Positions 23,742-23,884 of a stretch of 23,884 nt of DNA are shown here, piece after piece (the first letter of the stretch is position 1; each line of letters starts with the position of its first letter). The notes under the pieces are model-generated. The model was given only the letters and a program-made list of their open reading frames with translations, made no database searches and had not been told where the DNA came from. Position numbers and translations under genes: made by a program. This DNA comes from Proteobacteria bacterium SG_bin6 (GTDB lineage: Bacteria > Pseudomonadota > Alphaproteobacteria > Sphingomonadales > Sphingomonadaceae), in the NCBI GenBank assembly GCA_002083435.1, contig LWDJ01000018.1:1-23884 (forward strand). Direction: 5' to 3'.

Positions 23742-23884
23742 CGGCGCTCGCGGCGGCGACCGCCCAAGCGGCGTTCACGGTAGTCATTTTGAGGGCATAG
23801 CGTGGGAGGTACGCCAAGCAACGCTCAGGACGAACAATACCGGAACGGCGTGCAAGGGCATCACCTGCGGAGGCCGATGATGCC
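23742..23884 (+). other. Right-edge non-coding stretch, possible start of next gene
   Basis: No confident gene is seen. At the very end GGAGG (23869-23873) precedes ATG codons at 23877 and 23880; the second has ideal spacing of six bases, so a plus-strand gene may begin here and run off the edge. Only two codons are visible. Confidence 0.25.

Noticed and set aside
22939..23817. Minus-strand open frame of 292 codons across the toxin-antitoxin genes
   Set aside because: The plus strand encodes recognisable AbrB and PIN domains with the expected overlap; the antisense frame is Ser/Ala/Arg-rich with no motif.

Overview
The window is GC-rich DNA from what looks like a sphingomonad-type alphaproteobacterium (Sphingomonas, Sphingobium or Novosphingobium). 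This is inferred from the TonB receptor with an IVVTAQKR-type N-terminus next to a GPH-family sugar symporter, the dense operon with ATGA, TTGA and GTGA overlaps, the many GTG/TTG starts and the overall codon use. No rRNA or tRNA gene was seen, so the genus is not fixed.

Region 1 (1-16320) is a carbohydrate-utilisation locus. On the minus strand, in order of transcription, are an IclR-type regulator, an aldo/keto reductase of the L-fucose dehydrogenase type, and the start of an amidohydrolase of the sugar-lactonase type. Divergently, on the plus strand, are an L-fuconate dehydratase, a TonB-dependent receptor, a GPH sugar symporter, a GH95-type glycosidase, a GH3 glycosidase, a galactose mutarotase-like epimerase, xylulokinase, xylose isomerase and an FMN-dependent L-lactate dehydrogenase. 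Together they describe import of a fucose- and xylose-containing oligosaccharide (fucosylated xyloglucan fragments are one candidate), internal trimming by two glycosidases that lack signal peptides, oxidation of L-fucose by the non-phosphorylative route that ends in pyruvate plus L-lactate, and entry of D-xylose into the pentose phosphate pathway. LldD would recover the L-lactate. The last two L-fucose enzymes (ketodeoxyfuconate dehydrogenase and diketo hydrolase) are not visible and may lie left of the window.

Region 2 (16321-17929) is a junction. It holds a short orphan reading frame that looks like a gene remnant, a complete IS3-family (IS407-like) insertion sequence with about 40-bp inverted repeats and a GAT target duplication, and lower-GC filler. 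The IS orfA has an in-frame amber codon at codon 10, so this copy is probably impaired.

Region 3 (17930-23884) looks like an integrated accessory element. It carries a minus-strand gene for an unrecognised protein of about 1,246 residues (a possible PD-(D/E)XK-like N-terminus, a degenerate NTPase-like middle and a long helical C-terminus), a tyrosine recombinase just upstream of it on the same strand, and a plus-strand AbrB-type antitoxin/PIN toxin pair. The large protein beside the integrase is the best candidate here for an undescribed, possibly anti-phage, system; that reading rests on architecture and context only.
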